DNA of 62,872 nucleotides. Source: JABMMZ01 sp044368575. GTDB lineage: Bacteria; Bacteroidota; Bacteroidia; NS11-12g; UBA955. The stretch's first letter is position 1. Each line of letters begins with the position of its first letter. The translations under genes were made by a program, and so were the position numbers. The stretch is taken from positions 1-62,872 of the forward strand of contig JBIPPH010000010.1 of NCBI GenBank assembly GCA_044368575.1, read 5' to 3'. The notes beneath the pieces were generated by a model. It saw nothing but the letters and a program-made list of their open reading frames with translations, was not told the DNA's origin and did no database searches. Shown piece by piece: positions 1-8,702 of the stretch.

Positions 1-164
1 CTTCAGGTAAATCAACCACTGTTACTGGTATCGATGATGGCAAATTAATTATTGCTAAATCATCAAGAGGTGGAATCACTTATTACTACTTAATCGGTGT
101 TAATACAGTTACAGATTTAACTGGTGCTGAAGACGACACTTATTCATTCCAATACAAACAATAA
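1..164 (+). CDS. 3' end of an unidentified protein (5' truncated)
   Basis: An open frame enters from the left edge (codons begin at base 3) and ends at TAA 162-164, leaving about 53 residues that finish in YSFQYKQ. The tail is rich in Thr, Gly, Ser and Tyr with alternating hydrophobic and polar residues, which would suit a beta-rich secreted or outer-membrane protein. I see no recognisable motif and cannot assign a family. A strong hairpin terminator follows 24 bases after the stop, so this is the last gene of its transcript and is independent of secDF. Confidence 0.6.
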   Translation, partial: SGKSTTVTGIDDGKLIIAKSSRGGITYYYLIGVNTVTDLTGAEDDTYSFQYKQ

Positions 165-187
165 TCCAAAAGATTAAAATGATTTAT

Positions 188-214
188 AAAGGCCTCCTTT
201 GGGAGGCCTTTTTT
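188..214 (+). terminator. Rho-independent terminator after the partial gene
   Basis: The arms AAAGGCCTCC (188-197) and GGAGGCCTTT (202-211) form a perfect 10-bp stem with a 4-base loop. A run of T follows. This is a textbook intrinsic terminator, placed just after the stop at 164 and well before the secDF promoter. Confidence 0.92.
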
Positions 215-299
215 GTTGTTTGTTGTATCGCTTAAAAACGATGCTAATTTGTTGTGGAAAATGACCTGTTATTTTGTCCTAAATAATTTGAATTTGAGC

Positions 300-330
300 T
301 TTGAAAGCAAAGGCTAAAGTATTATTTTCG
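300..330 (+). promoter_or_regulatory. Bacteroidota-type promoter for secDF
   Basis: A -33 element TTTG lies at 300-303 and a -7 element TATTTTCG at 323-330, separated by 19 bp. This matches the known Bacteroidota arrangement (TTTG, about 19 bp, TAnnTTTG) with one change in the -7 box. The ATG of secDF is 34 bp downstream, giving a short leader. Confidence 0.6.
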
Positions 331-364
331 CAGGCTTAATATCCATTAGAAAAATTTCAATCCA

Positions 365-3316
365 ATGAAAAATAAAGGTTTAGTTGTATTTATTGCTGTA
401 GTTTTGGCTTTGACCTGTGTCTATCAGTTGTCATTTACTTATGTGGCCAGAAAGTTTGAATCAAAAGCTAGAATGTTTGCTACTAAGAATGGCAAATTTG
501 ATGGCGAAGTATATAGAAACTATATAGATTCTTTAGGTAGCAAGCCAATTTTGAATTTAGGTTTTATAAAACGCAACTACTTCAAATGCAAAGATTCTGA
601 GTTAAAACTCGGCTTGGATTTGCAAGGTGGTATGAACGTTATTTTAGAAGTATCTAAGGGTGATGTACTCAAAACATTAGCTGGTAACAATCAATCACAG
701 AATGAGTTCAAAACAGCAATTGATGCTGCAGATAGAACATACAAAAGCAAAGGCGGTGATTATGTTGATTTATTTGCTAATGAGTTAAAAGCCATTGCGC
801 CTAATAAATCATTAGCTTCTCTTTTTGCTACGCGCGAAAACAAACAGATCACGAATGAATCTTCTGATGAGCAAGTTAAGGACTACCTAAAAAGAGAATT
901 GAAAAGTAAATCAGACAATACTCGTCAGGTTATTGAAGCCCGTCTTAACCAAGGCAATATTAGCCAACCTAACATACAAGAATTAGAAGGTGGTAAAATT
1001 TCAGTTGAATTACCTGGTGTTGACAACCCAAAAAGAATTCGTACTTTGCTTGAACAAAGTGCCAAGTTAGAGTTTTGGGAAGTATATGGTAACAATCCTA
1101 AAAACCAATTTGAGGGTTACACCAAAATCTACGAAGGCTTAAACAAAGTTTTAGCTCAAAAAATAAGATTACAAAAAGGTTTTACTGTTGATTCAGCAAA
1201 ATTAAAGACTGTTTTAGCCATTGCAGATTCAAGCAAAAGAGATAGTGCTAAAAAAGCATTTGATGCTGAAATCGCAGCTAAAGATTCTTCTTCAATGCCA
1301 TTGGCTGAAATGGGTTTGTTTCCATACACCAACGGACAGAACATCGCAGAGGGTCCTATGATTGGTATTGCTACCAAATCTGCAATAAATAAAGTCAATA
1401 AAATTCTTCAAGATCCAAGCATTTTAGAAAAAATGCCTCAAGATGTGAGATTTGCGTGGGGTGCTGAGCCAATGATCAAAGAGAATGAAATCTATGCATT
1501 ATATGCGCTTAAGGCCACAAGAGATGGAAAAGCCAGTTTAGGTAGTGGCGAAGAAAACATCATTGCTGATGCTTTTGCTACCACCAGCACTACTAGCGGT
1601 CAGGTAGAAGTGAACATGAGCATGACCAACCTGGCAGCTAAAACTTGGAAAGACATTACCACTAAAAATAAAGACCAATATATTGCTATTGTTCTTGATA
1701 ACAAAGTGTTCTCTGCTCCAATAGTTAACGATCCAATCACAGGAGGTAATTCTTCTATCAGTGGAAGTTTCTCTGTTGAAGAAGCTACTGACTTAGCCAA
1801 CGTATTAAAGGCAGGTAAATTGCCAGCACCAGCTCAAATTGTAGCTGAAGATGTGGTAGGTCCTACCTTAGGTAAGGAATCAATTAAAGAAGGTTTAAAC
1901 TCTTTTATAATTGGTTTAATCGCCGTTATCTTAATGATGGTATTGTATTATAACCGCGCTGGTGTAATTGCTATTGCAGCGGTTTTATTGAACATTTTCT
2001 TCATCATAGGTATACTAGCTTCTTATGGAGCAGCCTTAACCTTGCCAGGTATTGCAGGTATCGTTTTAACCATCGGTATGGCGGTTGACGCCAACGTATT
2101 GATCTATGAGAGGATCAGAGATGAGTTAAGAGAAGGTAAATCTTTAAAAACAGCCATTAATAATGGTTTCCAAGCGGCCTTGTCTTCTATCATTGATGGT
2201 AACATTACCACCTTATTGGCGGGGGTTATTATGACCTTTGTAGGAGCAGGACCTGTATATGGTTTTGCCATCACTTTGATCATCGGTATTATCTCATCGC
2301 TATTTACTGCCATTTTGATTTCAAGAATCTTGATTGAAAAGAGAATAGCTGCTGGTAAAGATGTTAGCTTCGATACAAAATGGTCTAAAGATGTATTGGT
2401 CAATGCCAATTACAATTTCATGGGCAATAGAAAGAAATTTTACATTGGCTCATCATTGGTCATTTTAATTGGTATGGTCATGTTGTTTCAACAAGGTGGC
2501 TTAAGCACAGGTATAGATTTTAAAGGTGGTTATGGCTACCAAATGCAATTGCAGCCAGGTATAGGTGCAGAATCTATCAAGGCTGAATTGGATAAGAACT
2601 TACAAGGTAGTAGCAATGAAGTTAAAACCATTGGTTCTGAAGGTCGATACAAAATTGTAACTACATATAAAATTAATGATAACAACGTGTCAGCAGACAG
2701 TGTTGAATCAGATGTAATTAAAGCATTGAATAAATTCAATGCAACAGCTTCTAACGTCTTAAGTAGTTCAGAAGTTGGTCCAACTGTAGCCTCAAACATT
2801 AGAACTAAATCTGCTTGGGTGGTAGTTGTATCATTGTTAGCTATTTTCTTCTACATTGTTGTTAGATTTAAAAAGGTAAGTTTTGCAGTTGGTGCAACGA
2901 TTGCATTGATTCACGACGTTTTAATGGTATTCGCAGTGTTTGCTATGATTGATGGTTTTGTTCCATTTGCATTAGAAATGGACCAAGCATTTATTGCAGC
3001 CATTTTAACTGTTGTAGGTTACTCAATCAATGACTCTGTGGTGGTATTTGACCGTATCAGAGAATATATGGGTAACTACAAAACAGAAACCAATATGCCA
3101 AAATTGATTAACGATGCAATCAACCAAACGCTATCCAGAACCTTGATGACTTCTGCAACAACATTAATTGTTGTTGTGAGTCTATTTGTTTTAGGTGGTG
3201 CCGCGCTAAAAGGCTTTTCATTAGCCTTATTAATTGGTATCGGAGTTGGTACTTATTCATCTATATGCATTGCTTCGCCAATTGTTGTAGATATGTTTAA
3301 GAATAAAAAAGCTTAA
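365..3316 (+). CDS. secDF: Protein translocase subunit SecDF (fused SecD-SecF)
   Basis: This is the RND-type accessory subunit of the Sec translocon, which uses the proton gradient to pull secreted proteins across the inner membrane. At 983 residues it has the usual size of the fused form in Bacteroidota. The N-terminal membrane helix is followed by the SecD signature LGLDLQGGMNVILEV near residue 83 and a long periplasmic region. The SecD transmembrane block carries the conserved AVDANVLIYERIRDEL. SecF then starts near residue 690, with GIDFKGGYGY and a second membrane block containing SINDSVVVFDRIREY. The two motif sets (DAN...ERIRDEL and ND...DRIREY) are the conserved proton-channel segments. 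It is flanked by its own promoter and a terminator, so it is probably monocistronic. The ATG at 365 is well supported. Confidence 0.97.
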   Translation: MKNKGLVVFIAVVLALTCVYQLSFTYVARKFESKARMFATKNGKFDGEVYRNYIDSLGSKPILNLGFIKRNYFKCKDSELKLGLDLQGGMNVILEVSKGDVLKTLAGNNQSQNEFKTAIDAADRTYKSKGGDYVDLFANELKAIAPNKSLASLFATRENKQITNESSDEQVKDYLKRELKSKSDNTRQVIEARLNQGNISQPNIQELEGGKISVELPGVDNPKRIRTLLEQSAKLEFWEVYGNNPKNQFEGYTKIYEGLNKVLAQKIRLQKGFTVDSAKLKTVLAIADSSKRDSAKKAFDAEIAAKDSSSMPLAEMGLFPYTNGQNIAEGPMIGIATKSAINKVNKILQDPSILEKMPQDVRFAWGAEPMIKENEIYALYALKATRDGKASLGSGEENIIADAFATTSTTSGQVEVNMSMTNLAAKTWKDITTKNKDQYIAIVLDNKVFSAPIVNDPITGGNSSISGSFSVEEATDLANVLKAGKLPAPAQIVAEDVVGPTLGKESIKEGLNSFIIGLIAVILMMVLYYNRAGVIAIAAVLLNIFFIIGILASYGAALTLPGIAGIVLTIGMAVDANVLIYERIRDELREGKSLKTAINNGFQAALSSIIDGNITTLLAGVIMTFVGAGPVYGFAITLIIGIISSLFTAILISRILIEKRIAAGKDVSFDTKWSKDVLVNANYNFMGNRKKFYIGSSLVILIGMVMLFQQGGLSTGIDFKGGYGYQMQLQPGIGAESIKAELDKNLQGSSNEVKTIGSEGRYKIVTTYKINDNNVSADSVESDVIKALNKFNATASNVLSSSEVGPTVASNIRTKSAWVVVVSLLAIFFYIVVRFKKVSFAVGATIALIHDVLMVFAVFAMIDGFVPFALEMDQAFIAAILTVVGYSINDSVVVFDRIREYMGNYKTETNMPKLINDAINQTLSRTLMTSATTLIVVVSLFVLGGAALKGFSLALLIGIGVGTYSSICIASPIVVDMFKNKKA

Positions 3317-3332
3317 TTATTTAAGATATCTA

Positions 3333-3360
3333 AAAAGGGTAGTTCGCTACCCTTTTTTTT
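3333..3360 (+). terminator. Rho-independent terminator after secDF
   Basis: AAAAGGGTAG and CTACCCTTTT form a 10-bp stem closed by a TTCG tetraloop (3343-3346), and at least eight T follow. It ends the secDF transcript 17 bp after the stop codon. Confidence 0.93.
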
Positions 3361-3388
3361 TGGAATACAATTTGAAATTATATTGAAT

Positions 3389-4240
3389 ATGAAATTTAAA
3401 GCCATAATCGTAACAGCACTGCTCACAGTGTTTTTTGTATCTTGTGTGAGTAAGAAAAAGTTCACCGCACAGCAGACCCGAATCAACAGATTAAAAGATT
3501 CTGTTGATATGGTGATTTTTAAACTTGACCAATGTATGGCAGATAAACAAAAACAGGTCAGCCGAATTGCAGAGCTAGAAGCCGAAGTTGTTCACTTAAA
3601 AGCAACTGGCAACGCTTTGTTAAATCAGTTAAGTGAATTGTCGGTATTGTCAAAAGCACAGGCAGAAAGCATTAAACAATCACTTAGTAATTTAAGTTCA
3701 AAAGATGCCTACATTAAAGATTTGCAAGTGGCTATGGCACGAAAAGATTCAATTAATATTGCACTGGTCATGAACCTAAAAGGCGCCCTAAAAGACATTA
3801 ATGATGAGGATGTCGAAATTAAAATTGAAGGCTCCGCGGTCTTTATTTCTGTATCAGATAAGATGTTGTTTAACAGTGGTAGTTATGAAGTGAGTAAAAA
3901 AGCCATGGGTGTTTTAGGAAAAGTTGCAGAGGTCTTAAAAGCTCAACCTGAAATAAAATTCATGGTAGAAGGGCATACAGACAATAAGCCAATTAGCACC
4001 AGTAATATTAAAGACAATTGGGATTTGAGTGTGTTGCGAGCAACCTCAGTGGTTAGAGTATTGCAAAATTTTTATAATATTGACCCAGCAAGAATGATAG
4101 CTGCAGGCCGAGGTGAGTTTTTACCTTTAGCGCCTAATAATAATGATGAAAACCGCTCACTTAACCGCAGAACGCGAATAATGGTTATTCCTGAATTGGA
4201 TCAGTTCTTTAAATTGCTTGAACCTAAATCCAATCAATAA
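3389..4240 (+). CDS. OmpA/MotB-like peptidoglycan-binding lipoprotein
   Basis: The predicted protein (283 residues from ATG 3389; a TTG two codons earlier is less likely) begins with a short hydrophobic segment ending in the lipobox FVSC, so it should be an outer-membrane lipoprotein. The middle region, about residues 25-130, is heptad-like and charged and is probably a coiled coil. The C-terminal 120 residues form an OmpA domain: LFNSGSYEV, then VEGHTDNKP, then SVLRATSVVRVL and NRRTRIMVIPEL. These hold the conserved Asp and Arg that bind diaminopimelate in peptidoglycan. The role is most likely tethering the outer membrane to the cell wall. It lies between two terminators and is probably transcribed alone. 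Confidence 0.88.
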   Translation: MKFKAIIVTALLTVFFVSCVSKKKFTAQQTRINRLKDSVDMVIFKLDQCMADKQKQVSRIAELEAEVVHLKATGNALLNQLSELSVLSKAQAESIKQSLSNLSSKDAYIKDLQVAMARKDSINIALVMNLKGALKDINDEDVEIKIEGSAVFISVSDKMLFNSGSYEVSKKAMGVLGKVAEVLKAQPEIKFMVEGHTDNKPISTSNIKDNWDLSVLRATSVVRVLQNFYNIDPARMIAAGRGEFLPLAPNNNDENRSLNRRTRIMVIPELDQFFKLLEPKSNQ

Positions 4241-4260
4241 TTGTAAATATTAAGAGATAA

Positions 4261-4292
4261 AAAAAAGCCATTTCAATGAAATGGCTTTTTTA
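4261..4292. terminator. Bidirectional terminator between the OmpA-like gene and bTHX
   Basis: AAAAAAGCCATTT and AAATGGCTTTTTT flank a 5-base loop. The stem has an A run on one side and a T run on the other, so it can serve both the plus-strand gene ending at 4240 and the minus-strand gene ending at 4310. Confidence 0.9.
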
Positions 4293-4309
4293 TTGATTAA
4301 GCTTTTTAC

Positions 4310-4549
4310 TTATTCTTCAGTTTTTTTCTTGGTTGTTTTCTTAGCTGCGGCTGGTTTAGTAGTTGAAGCTTTACTTACTTTAGCAGGAGCTGCATTAGCT
4401 TTTGGGGCTGCTTTTTCTTTTTTTACCTTAGGCGCCGCAGATGCGTTAGCTTCTTTTTTCTTATTAACGGCACTAGGTCTTGGTCTGCTTACACCGTAGC
4501 TTCCAATGTTAATTTTACCTTTTTTCGAACGTTTGTCTCCTTTTCCCAT
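4310..4549 (-). CDS. Small ribosomal subunit protein bTHX with a Lys/Ala-rich tail
   Basis: The first 27 residues (MGKGDKRSKKGKINIGSYG, then VSRPRPSA) match the bTHX family, the small basic peptide that sits in a cavity of the 30S head in Thermus. Family members are often about 25-45 residues, but this protein has 79. The extra half is made almost only of Lys, Ala, Pro, Thr and Ser and ends AAAKKTTKKKTEE, resembling the tails of histone H1-like proteins. The start ATG at 4549 has a -7 element 17 bp upstream on the same strand. Ribosomal assignment rests on the N-terminus. The tail could bind rRNA or DNA non-specifically. Confidence 0.82.
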   Translation of the reverse strand: MGKGDKRSKKGKINIGSYGVSRPRPSAVNKKKEANASAAPKVKKEKAAPKANAAPAKVSKASTTKPAAAKKTTKKKTEE

Positions 4550-4566
4550 AATTTGATTGATTGCAG

Positions 4567-4599
4567 CAAATTTATACTTTTTTTTAATTTTTACCCAAA
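4567..4599 (-). promoter_or_regulatory. Putative promoter of the bTHX gene
   Basis: On the minus strand TAAATTTG (4574-4567) matches TAnnTTTG exactly. TTTG at 4599-4596 sits 21 bp further upstream as a possible -33 box. The start codon follows after 17 bp. Confidence 0.5.
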
Positions 4600-4676
4600 A
4601 GCTATTCAGATTGGTCTGATATTTTTATTTAAAGTATAGTCTACTCAAAAAAATGAGTTAATTTGTAGTTCAAAGC

Positions 4677-6125
4677 ATGAAGCGGGTATTTGTCAAAAAT
4701 CTGTTGCTGTTGCAACTCCTTAATTTAATCATTAAGCCAGTATGGTTGCTGTTGATTGACCGAACTGCTCAGAATCTTCTAGGTGAACAATACGGACAAT
4801 ACTACATTGTATTGAATTTAGCCTTGATTTTAAATATTGTTTTAGACTTGGGGATTCAAAATTTTAATCAAACCCATGTGGCATCTGACCCTCAATTTTT
4901 CAAACAAAAGTTTAAGAGTATTTTATTGCTTAAAGGGGTTTTATCGTCTATTTACATTGTCTTAGTGACCCTTATCGGTCTAGGCTCCGACCTCAATATG
5001 ACATGGTTGTTTTTGATTCTTTTAAACCAAGTCTTATTAACCTTTGTATTGTATTTTAGAAGTAACATTAATGGTTTACACCATTACGCTTTGGATGCAT
5101 TTTTGTCAGTAAGCGATAAGTTCTTTGGTATACTGATGTGTTTAATTGCTTATGCTTGCAATTGGATCAGTATTGAAGCTTTTATTCTTATTCAATTATT
5201 AGCCACTTTAATCACATTGATTTTAACTTGGGTCATTAATCAAAAGTATTATCGTCAATTGCCTGTTGTTGAATCGCTATCTGTTGCATGGAATTTAAAA
5301 GGAATCTGGCCTCTTTTGAAATTAAGCTTGCCATTTGCTTTATTGTTTACACTAATGAATATGTACACACGCTTAGATGTGGCTATGATGAATTTACTTC
5401 TACCGAATGCGAATTATCACTCTGGAATCTATGCGCAAAGTTTTAGACTGCTCGATGCTACTGCAATGTTTGCAATGTTATTCGCTGGCTTGCTCTTGCC
5501 TATGTTTTCTAAACTAATTCAAGATAAGGCTGATCCTAAACCTCTGACTCATTTAGCCTCCACTATTTTACTAGTTATTTCTATTAGCATAGGTTTAGCA
5601 TCGTATCTTTACGCTTATAGGATTGTGGACTTATTGTACGATTTCAAATCAATAGATCAAGCCATTGAATCATCAGCAGTATTTCAAAATATTTTGATGT
5701 CTTTCATTCCAATGTCGGTGACGTTTGTTTTCAGTACTTTGCTCACAGCTCAAAAAGACCTATACCATTTGAATGTGTTTGCCGGTATTGCCTTGGTTTT
5801 AAATGTGATTTTAAACGCTTGTTTTATTCCCATTTGGCAATCATGGGGCGCCTCCTTGTCAACTTTAATCACTCAGTCAGTGTTTGCCTTGCTTTGCTAT
5901 TGGCGCTGCAAACAACTCTTTGGGTTTAAAATTCAAACAACTGAAGGGCTTAAATTTGCAGTCTTTGTTGTGATTTTGATAGGATTTTTTGTTGTATTGA
6001 AAGGGATTGGGTCTACTGTCATAAGTCTATTGTTGTTTGGTATTTCGGCTGTTCTCTTGTGTTTAGCTTTAAAGATCATTCACCCACAACAGGTATATAA
6101 TTTTTTAAGGTCTAAGACGCAATAA
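4677..6125 (+). CDS. Polysaccharide flippase (Wzx/MOP-superfamily membrane protein)
   Basis: This 482-residue protein is almost entirely hydrophobic, with about 12-14 predicted membrane helices and few charged residues. That fits the MOP-superfamily exporters which flip undecaprenyl-linked oligosaccharides across the inner membrane. Paired helices around 10-60, 85-110, 215-265 and 290-350 and the cytoplasmic-end segment NMYTRLDVAMMNLLLPN near residue 230 resemble the polysaccharide biosynthesis protein family. The next two genes encode a Wzz-like chain-length regulator and a Wzy/WaaL-like protein, which supports the role. A weak -7-like sequence (TAATTTG, 4659-4665) precedes the ATG by 11 bp. 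The exact substrate is unknown. Confidence 0.85.
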   Translation: MKRVFVKNLLLLQLLNLIIKPVWLLLIDRTAQNLLGEQYGQYYIVLNLALILNIVLDLGIQNFNQTHVASDPQFFKQKFKSILLLKGVLSSIYIVLVTLIGLGSDLNMTWLFLILLNQVLLTFVLYFRSNINGLHHYALDAFLSVSDKFFGILMCLIAYACNWISIEAFILIQLLATLITLILTWVINQKYYRQLPVVESLSVAWNLKGIWPLLKLSLPFALLFTLMNMYTRLDVAMMNLLLPNANYHSGIYAQSFRLLDATAMFAMLFAGLLLPMFSKLIQDKADPKPLTHLASTILLVISISIGLASYLYAYRIVDLLYDFKSIDQAIESSAVFQNILMSFIPMSVTFVFSTLLTAQKDLYHLNVFAGIALVLNVILNACFIPIWQSWGASLSTLITQSVFALLCYWRCKQLFGFKIQTTEGLKFAVFVVILIGFFVVLKGIGSTVISLLLFGISAVLLCLALKIIHPQQVYNFLRSKTQ

Positions 6126-6167
6126 AAAAAGGGCAACGGCGTTGACTTATTTCCTCCTGAAAAATCT

Positions 6168-6175
6168 TATTTTTG
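6168..6175 (+). promoter_or_regulatory. -7 promoter element upstream of the Wzz-like gene
   Basis: TATTTTTG matches TAnnTTTG and lies 10 bp before the ATG at 6186. No clear TTTG is seen at the expected -33 position, although TTGAC occurs at 6142-6146. Confidence 0.45.
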
Positions 6176-6185
6176 CGTTTTAGTT

Positions 6186-7208
6186 ATGTCGAATAGCAAT
6201 TCATTTGAGGAAGTAGGTAATGGGTTATTTACCTTCAAAGACTTGACCGCTCTAATCGGTCGTTGGAGAAAGCAATTATTATGGGTTGGCATAGTGGCAG
6301 TAGTGGTGTCTAGTGCTGTATCATTTATCCTCACGCCCAAGTACAAATCTACTGTAGTGTTTTATCCAACTACCAACAACTCTATTAGTAATGCGCTATT
6401 AACAGATTTGAATCAAAGACAAAAAGACCCACTTGAATTTGGTGCTGAAGAAGAAGCTGAAAAAGCCCTTCAAATTTTACAATCTTCTAAATTAACTGAG
6501 CGATTGGTTAGGAACTATAATTTAATGGAACATTACAAAATAGATCCTAAAAGCGCGTTAAAAAAAACCAAATTAGCCGACAAAATCGGAGCTAATTTTA
6601 GTTTCAGTCGCACCAGGTATTTATCTATTAAAGTAGATGTGTTAGATGAGGATCCTGTAATGGCGGCCAAAATGGCCAATGGTATTTTGGACCTTTATGA
6701 TTCGATTAAGAATGAGATTCAATTAGAAGTCGCTATTCCTGCCCTTGATATAGTAAAACGCCAAATGCAGGCTAAAGAAAATGAAATCAATGCCATTAAA
6801 ACTGAATTGCAAAAATTAGGTGCAGAGGGTGTTACCAACTATGAAGAACAATCTCGTGCATTGAATGAAGAAATTTATAAAGCCAGAGCAGCTGGTAAAA
6901 TGGATAAGGTTGCAGAGTTGGTTGATCAATCAAAAAACTTGGTTCAATATGGTGGACAATTTACAGCCTTAACGGAGCTTCTTCAGTTAGAGCTTGATAA
7001 ACTATCAGATTTAAAAGCAAAATTTGAGCGTGCAGAAGTTGACGTTAAAGAAACATTGAACAATAAGTTTACAGTCAGTGGTGCAGATGTTGCTGAACAA
7101 AGGGCGTATCCTGTTCGTAAATTGATTGTCTTGGTATCTTTATTGGCCAGCTTGTTCTTTGCCATTGCTGCATTTGCAATGTTTGAAAAATTCAAACCTA
7201 AAGCTTGA
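6186..7208 (+). CDS. Wzz-type chain-length determinant / polysaccharide co-polymerase
   Basis: The protein (340 residues) has the layout of a class 1 polysaccharide co-polymerase. There is a short cytoplasmic N-terminus, a first membrane helix at about 33-52 (LLWVGIVAVVVSSAVSFIL), then the Wzz motif TPKYKSTVVFYP. A long charged periplasmic region follows with coiled coil around 185-290, and a second helix lies near 315-335. No C-terminal tyrosine kinase domain is fused. In Wzz systems this protein sets the length distribution of the polymer made by Wzy. Its stop overlaps the next gene's start (TTGA), which couples it to the polymerase/ligase candidate. Confidence 0.87.
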   Translation: MSNSNSFEEVGNGLFTFKDLTALIGRWRKQLLWVGIVAVVVSSAVSFILTPKYKSTVVFYPTTNNSISNALLTDLNQRQKDPLEFGAEEEAEKALQILQSSKLTERLVRNYNLMEHYKIDPKSALKKTKLADKIGANFSFSRTRYLSIKVDVLDEDPVMAAKMANGILDLYDSIKNEIQLEVAIPALDIVKRQMQAKENEINAIKTELQKLGAEGVTNYEEQSRALNEEIYKARAAGKMDKVAELVDQSKNLVQYGGQFTALTELLQLELDKLSDLKAKFERAEVDVKETLNNKFTVSGADVAEQRAYPVRKLIVLVSLLASLFFAIAAFAMFEKFKPKA

Positions 7209-8656
7209 GTTTCCTTTCGGAAATATTGACTTTTCATTCCTCAAAGACCACTAAATTCATATTGATATTAGTGGCATCACTCTGTGGTGTTGGAGCTTAC
7301 TTTGACTTATGGCAATTGGCTTTGTTGCCTTTATTCATAATGGCTTTATACCTTTGCTATCAAAAGCCAATACACTACGTTTTACTGATTTGTTTTTTAG
7401 TCCCATTGTCAATTTTTATTAATGATGTTGGGGGAGGCTTAGGCTTATCATTGCCAACCGAGCCAATGATTTGGTTGGTGTTTGTGATGTTTATCTACCA
7501 ATTGTTGATTCGCAATGTTTTGGATTGGTCAGTGTTAAAGCAACCATTGGTGGTAGCAATTTTATTGAATTTAATTTGGATGTTTTTGAGCATGTTGAAT
7601 AGTAGTATGCCATTTGTCTCCTTTAAATATTTTTTAGCAAGATCATGGTTCATAACTGTTTTTTTCTTTTTTCTTCTATATGCCTTTAAAGATGTTTCAA
7701 CCATAAGACGCTTTTTTACTTTCATGTTATACGGCACCTTCATTGTTGTGAGTATTACTTTGTTCAAGCATTCAAAAGAAGGGTTTTCAAGAGGGTGGGG
7801 CTATTCAATAATGCAGCCTTTCTTTGAAGACCACACCATCTATTCTGCCTATATTTCTTTTTTTGTACCTGTTGCCTTGATGTTTAGTTTGAGAGGCAAT
7901 TGGTTTAATTTTAAGGTTTGGCATAGGCTCTTTTTTTTCATGGTGTTTGTGGTGCTCATGGTGGGTATTGTATTTTCTTTTACTAGGGCATCTTGGATCA
8001 GTTTAATTGTGGCATTAGGCTTTTACGGGTTAATAAAACTCAAAGTTAAATTTCAGCATTTACTCATGGTGCTTGGGCTTGTGGCTTTGGTTGCTATTGT
8101 TAAACAAGATCAGATCTTATATGCCCTTGAAGGTAATAAACAGGGTAGTGCTGATGATTTAGAATCTCATGCACAATCGGTTTCAAATATTACCACGGAT
8201 CCGTCCAATTTAGAACGTTTAAACAGATGGCAATGTGCGGTTTTAATGTTTAAATCTAGGCCCGTTTTTGGGTATGGGCCCGGCACTTATACTTTCCAGT
8301 ATGCACCATTTCAAAGACCTGAGAGTTTAACCCTTATTAGTACCAACAGTGGAGATTTAGGTAATACGCACAATGAATACCTGAATGCCCTCTCAGAAAT
8401 GGGGTTAATTGGTGGATTGTCATGGCTTGCAGTATTTTTATTGTCAATATATACAGGGTTACATGTGGTGTATGATCCTGATCAATTAGCTTGGAAAAAA
8501 AGTTTAGCTACAGCAACGGTGCTTGGTTTGATTACATATTATGTTCATGCCTTTTTAAATAATTTTAGCGATTTCGATAAAATTGCTGTGCCTTTATGGG
8601 GTTTTATGGCTGTATTAACAGCACTTAAATTCTACGCTAAAAAAGAGCGCATTTAA
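7205..8656 (+). CDS. O-antigen polymerase/ligase family membrane protein (Wzy or WaaL type)
   Basis: This 483-residue protein has about 11-12 membrane helices and a large extracytoplasmic loop at roughly residues 300-390, holding NLERLNRWQCAVLMFKSRP followed by FGYGPGTY and GNTHNEYLNALSEMG. This is the layout and H-N-E-Y signature of the Wzy_C/O-antigen ligase family. Wzy polymerases and WaaL ligases cannot be separated by sequence alone. The flippase and Wzz neighbours favour Wzy. The start is TTG at 7205, overlapping the Wzz stop as TTGA. The next in-frame Met is about 40 residues later, inside a membrane helix, so TTG is the likely start. No glycosyltransferases are nearby. Confidence 0.85.
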   Translation: MSFLSEILTFHSSKTTKFILILVASLCGVGAYFDLWQLALLPLFIMALYLCYQKPIHYVLLICFLVPLSIFINDVGGGLGLSLPTEPMIWLVFVMFIYQLLIRNVLDWSVLKQPLVVAILLNLIWMFLSMLNSSMPFVSFKYFLARSWFITVFFFFLLYAFKDVSTIRRFFTFMLYGTFIVVSITLFKHSKEGFSRGWGYSIMQPFFEDHTIYSAYISFFVPVALMFSLRGNWFNFKVWHRLFFFMVFVVLMVGIVFSFTRASWISLIVALGFYGLIKLKVKFQHLLMVLGLVALVAIVKQDQILYALEGNKQGSADDLESHAQSVSNITTDPSNLERLNRWQCAVLMFKSRPVFGYGPGTYTFQYAPFQRPESLTLISTNSGDLGNTHNEYLNALSEMGLIGGLSWLAVFLLSIYTGLHVVYDPDQLAWKKSLATATVLGLITYYVHAFLNNFSDFDKIAVPLWGFMAVLTALKFYAKKERI

Positions 8657-8657
8657 T

Positions 8658-8688
8658 TTTGAAGTTTAAGCAAAAGTCAATACTTTTG
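8658..8688 (+). promoter_or_regulatory. Promoter of tRNA-Leu
   Basis: TTTG (8658-8661), a 19-bp spacer and TACTTTTG (8681-8688) give the full Bacteroidota consensus. The mature tRNA begins 14 bp downstream, consistent with a short 5' leader removed by RNase P. Confidence 0.75.
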
Positions 8689-8702
8689 CATCCCTAATTA
8701 AT

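Noticed and set aside
4281..4499. A 72-residue hydrophobic open frame (plus strand) opposite bTHX
   Set aside because: It is the antisense of the Lys/Ala codons of the bTHX tail, so hydrophobicity is a by-product. It begins inside the terminator hairpin and has no promoter element.
4677..8656. Polysaccharide module as a horizontally acquired island
   Set aside because: Base composition and codon use look like the neighbours, no integrase or repeats flank it, and it adjoins a tRNA only on one side with no attachment-site duplication visible.
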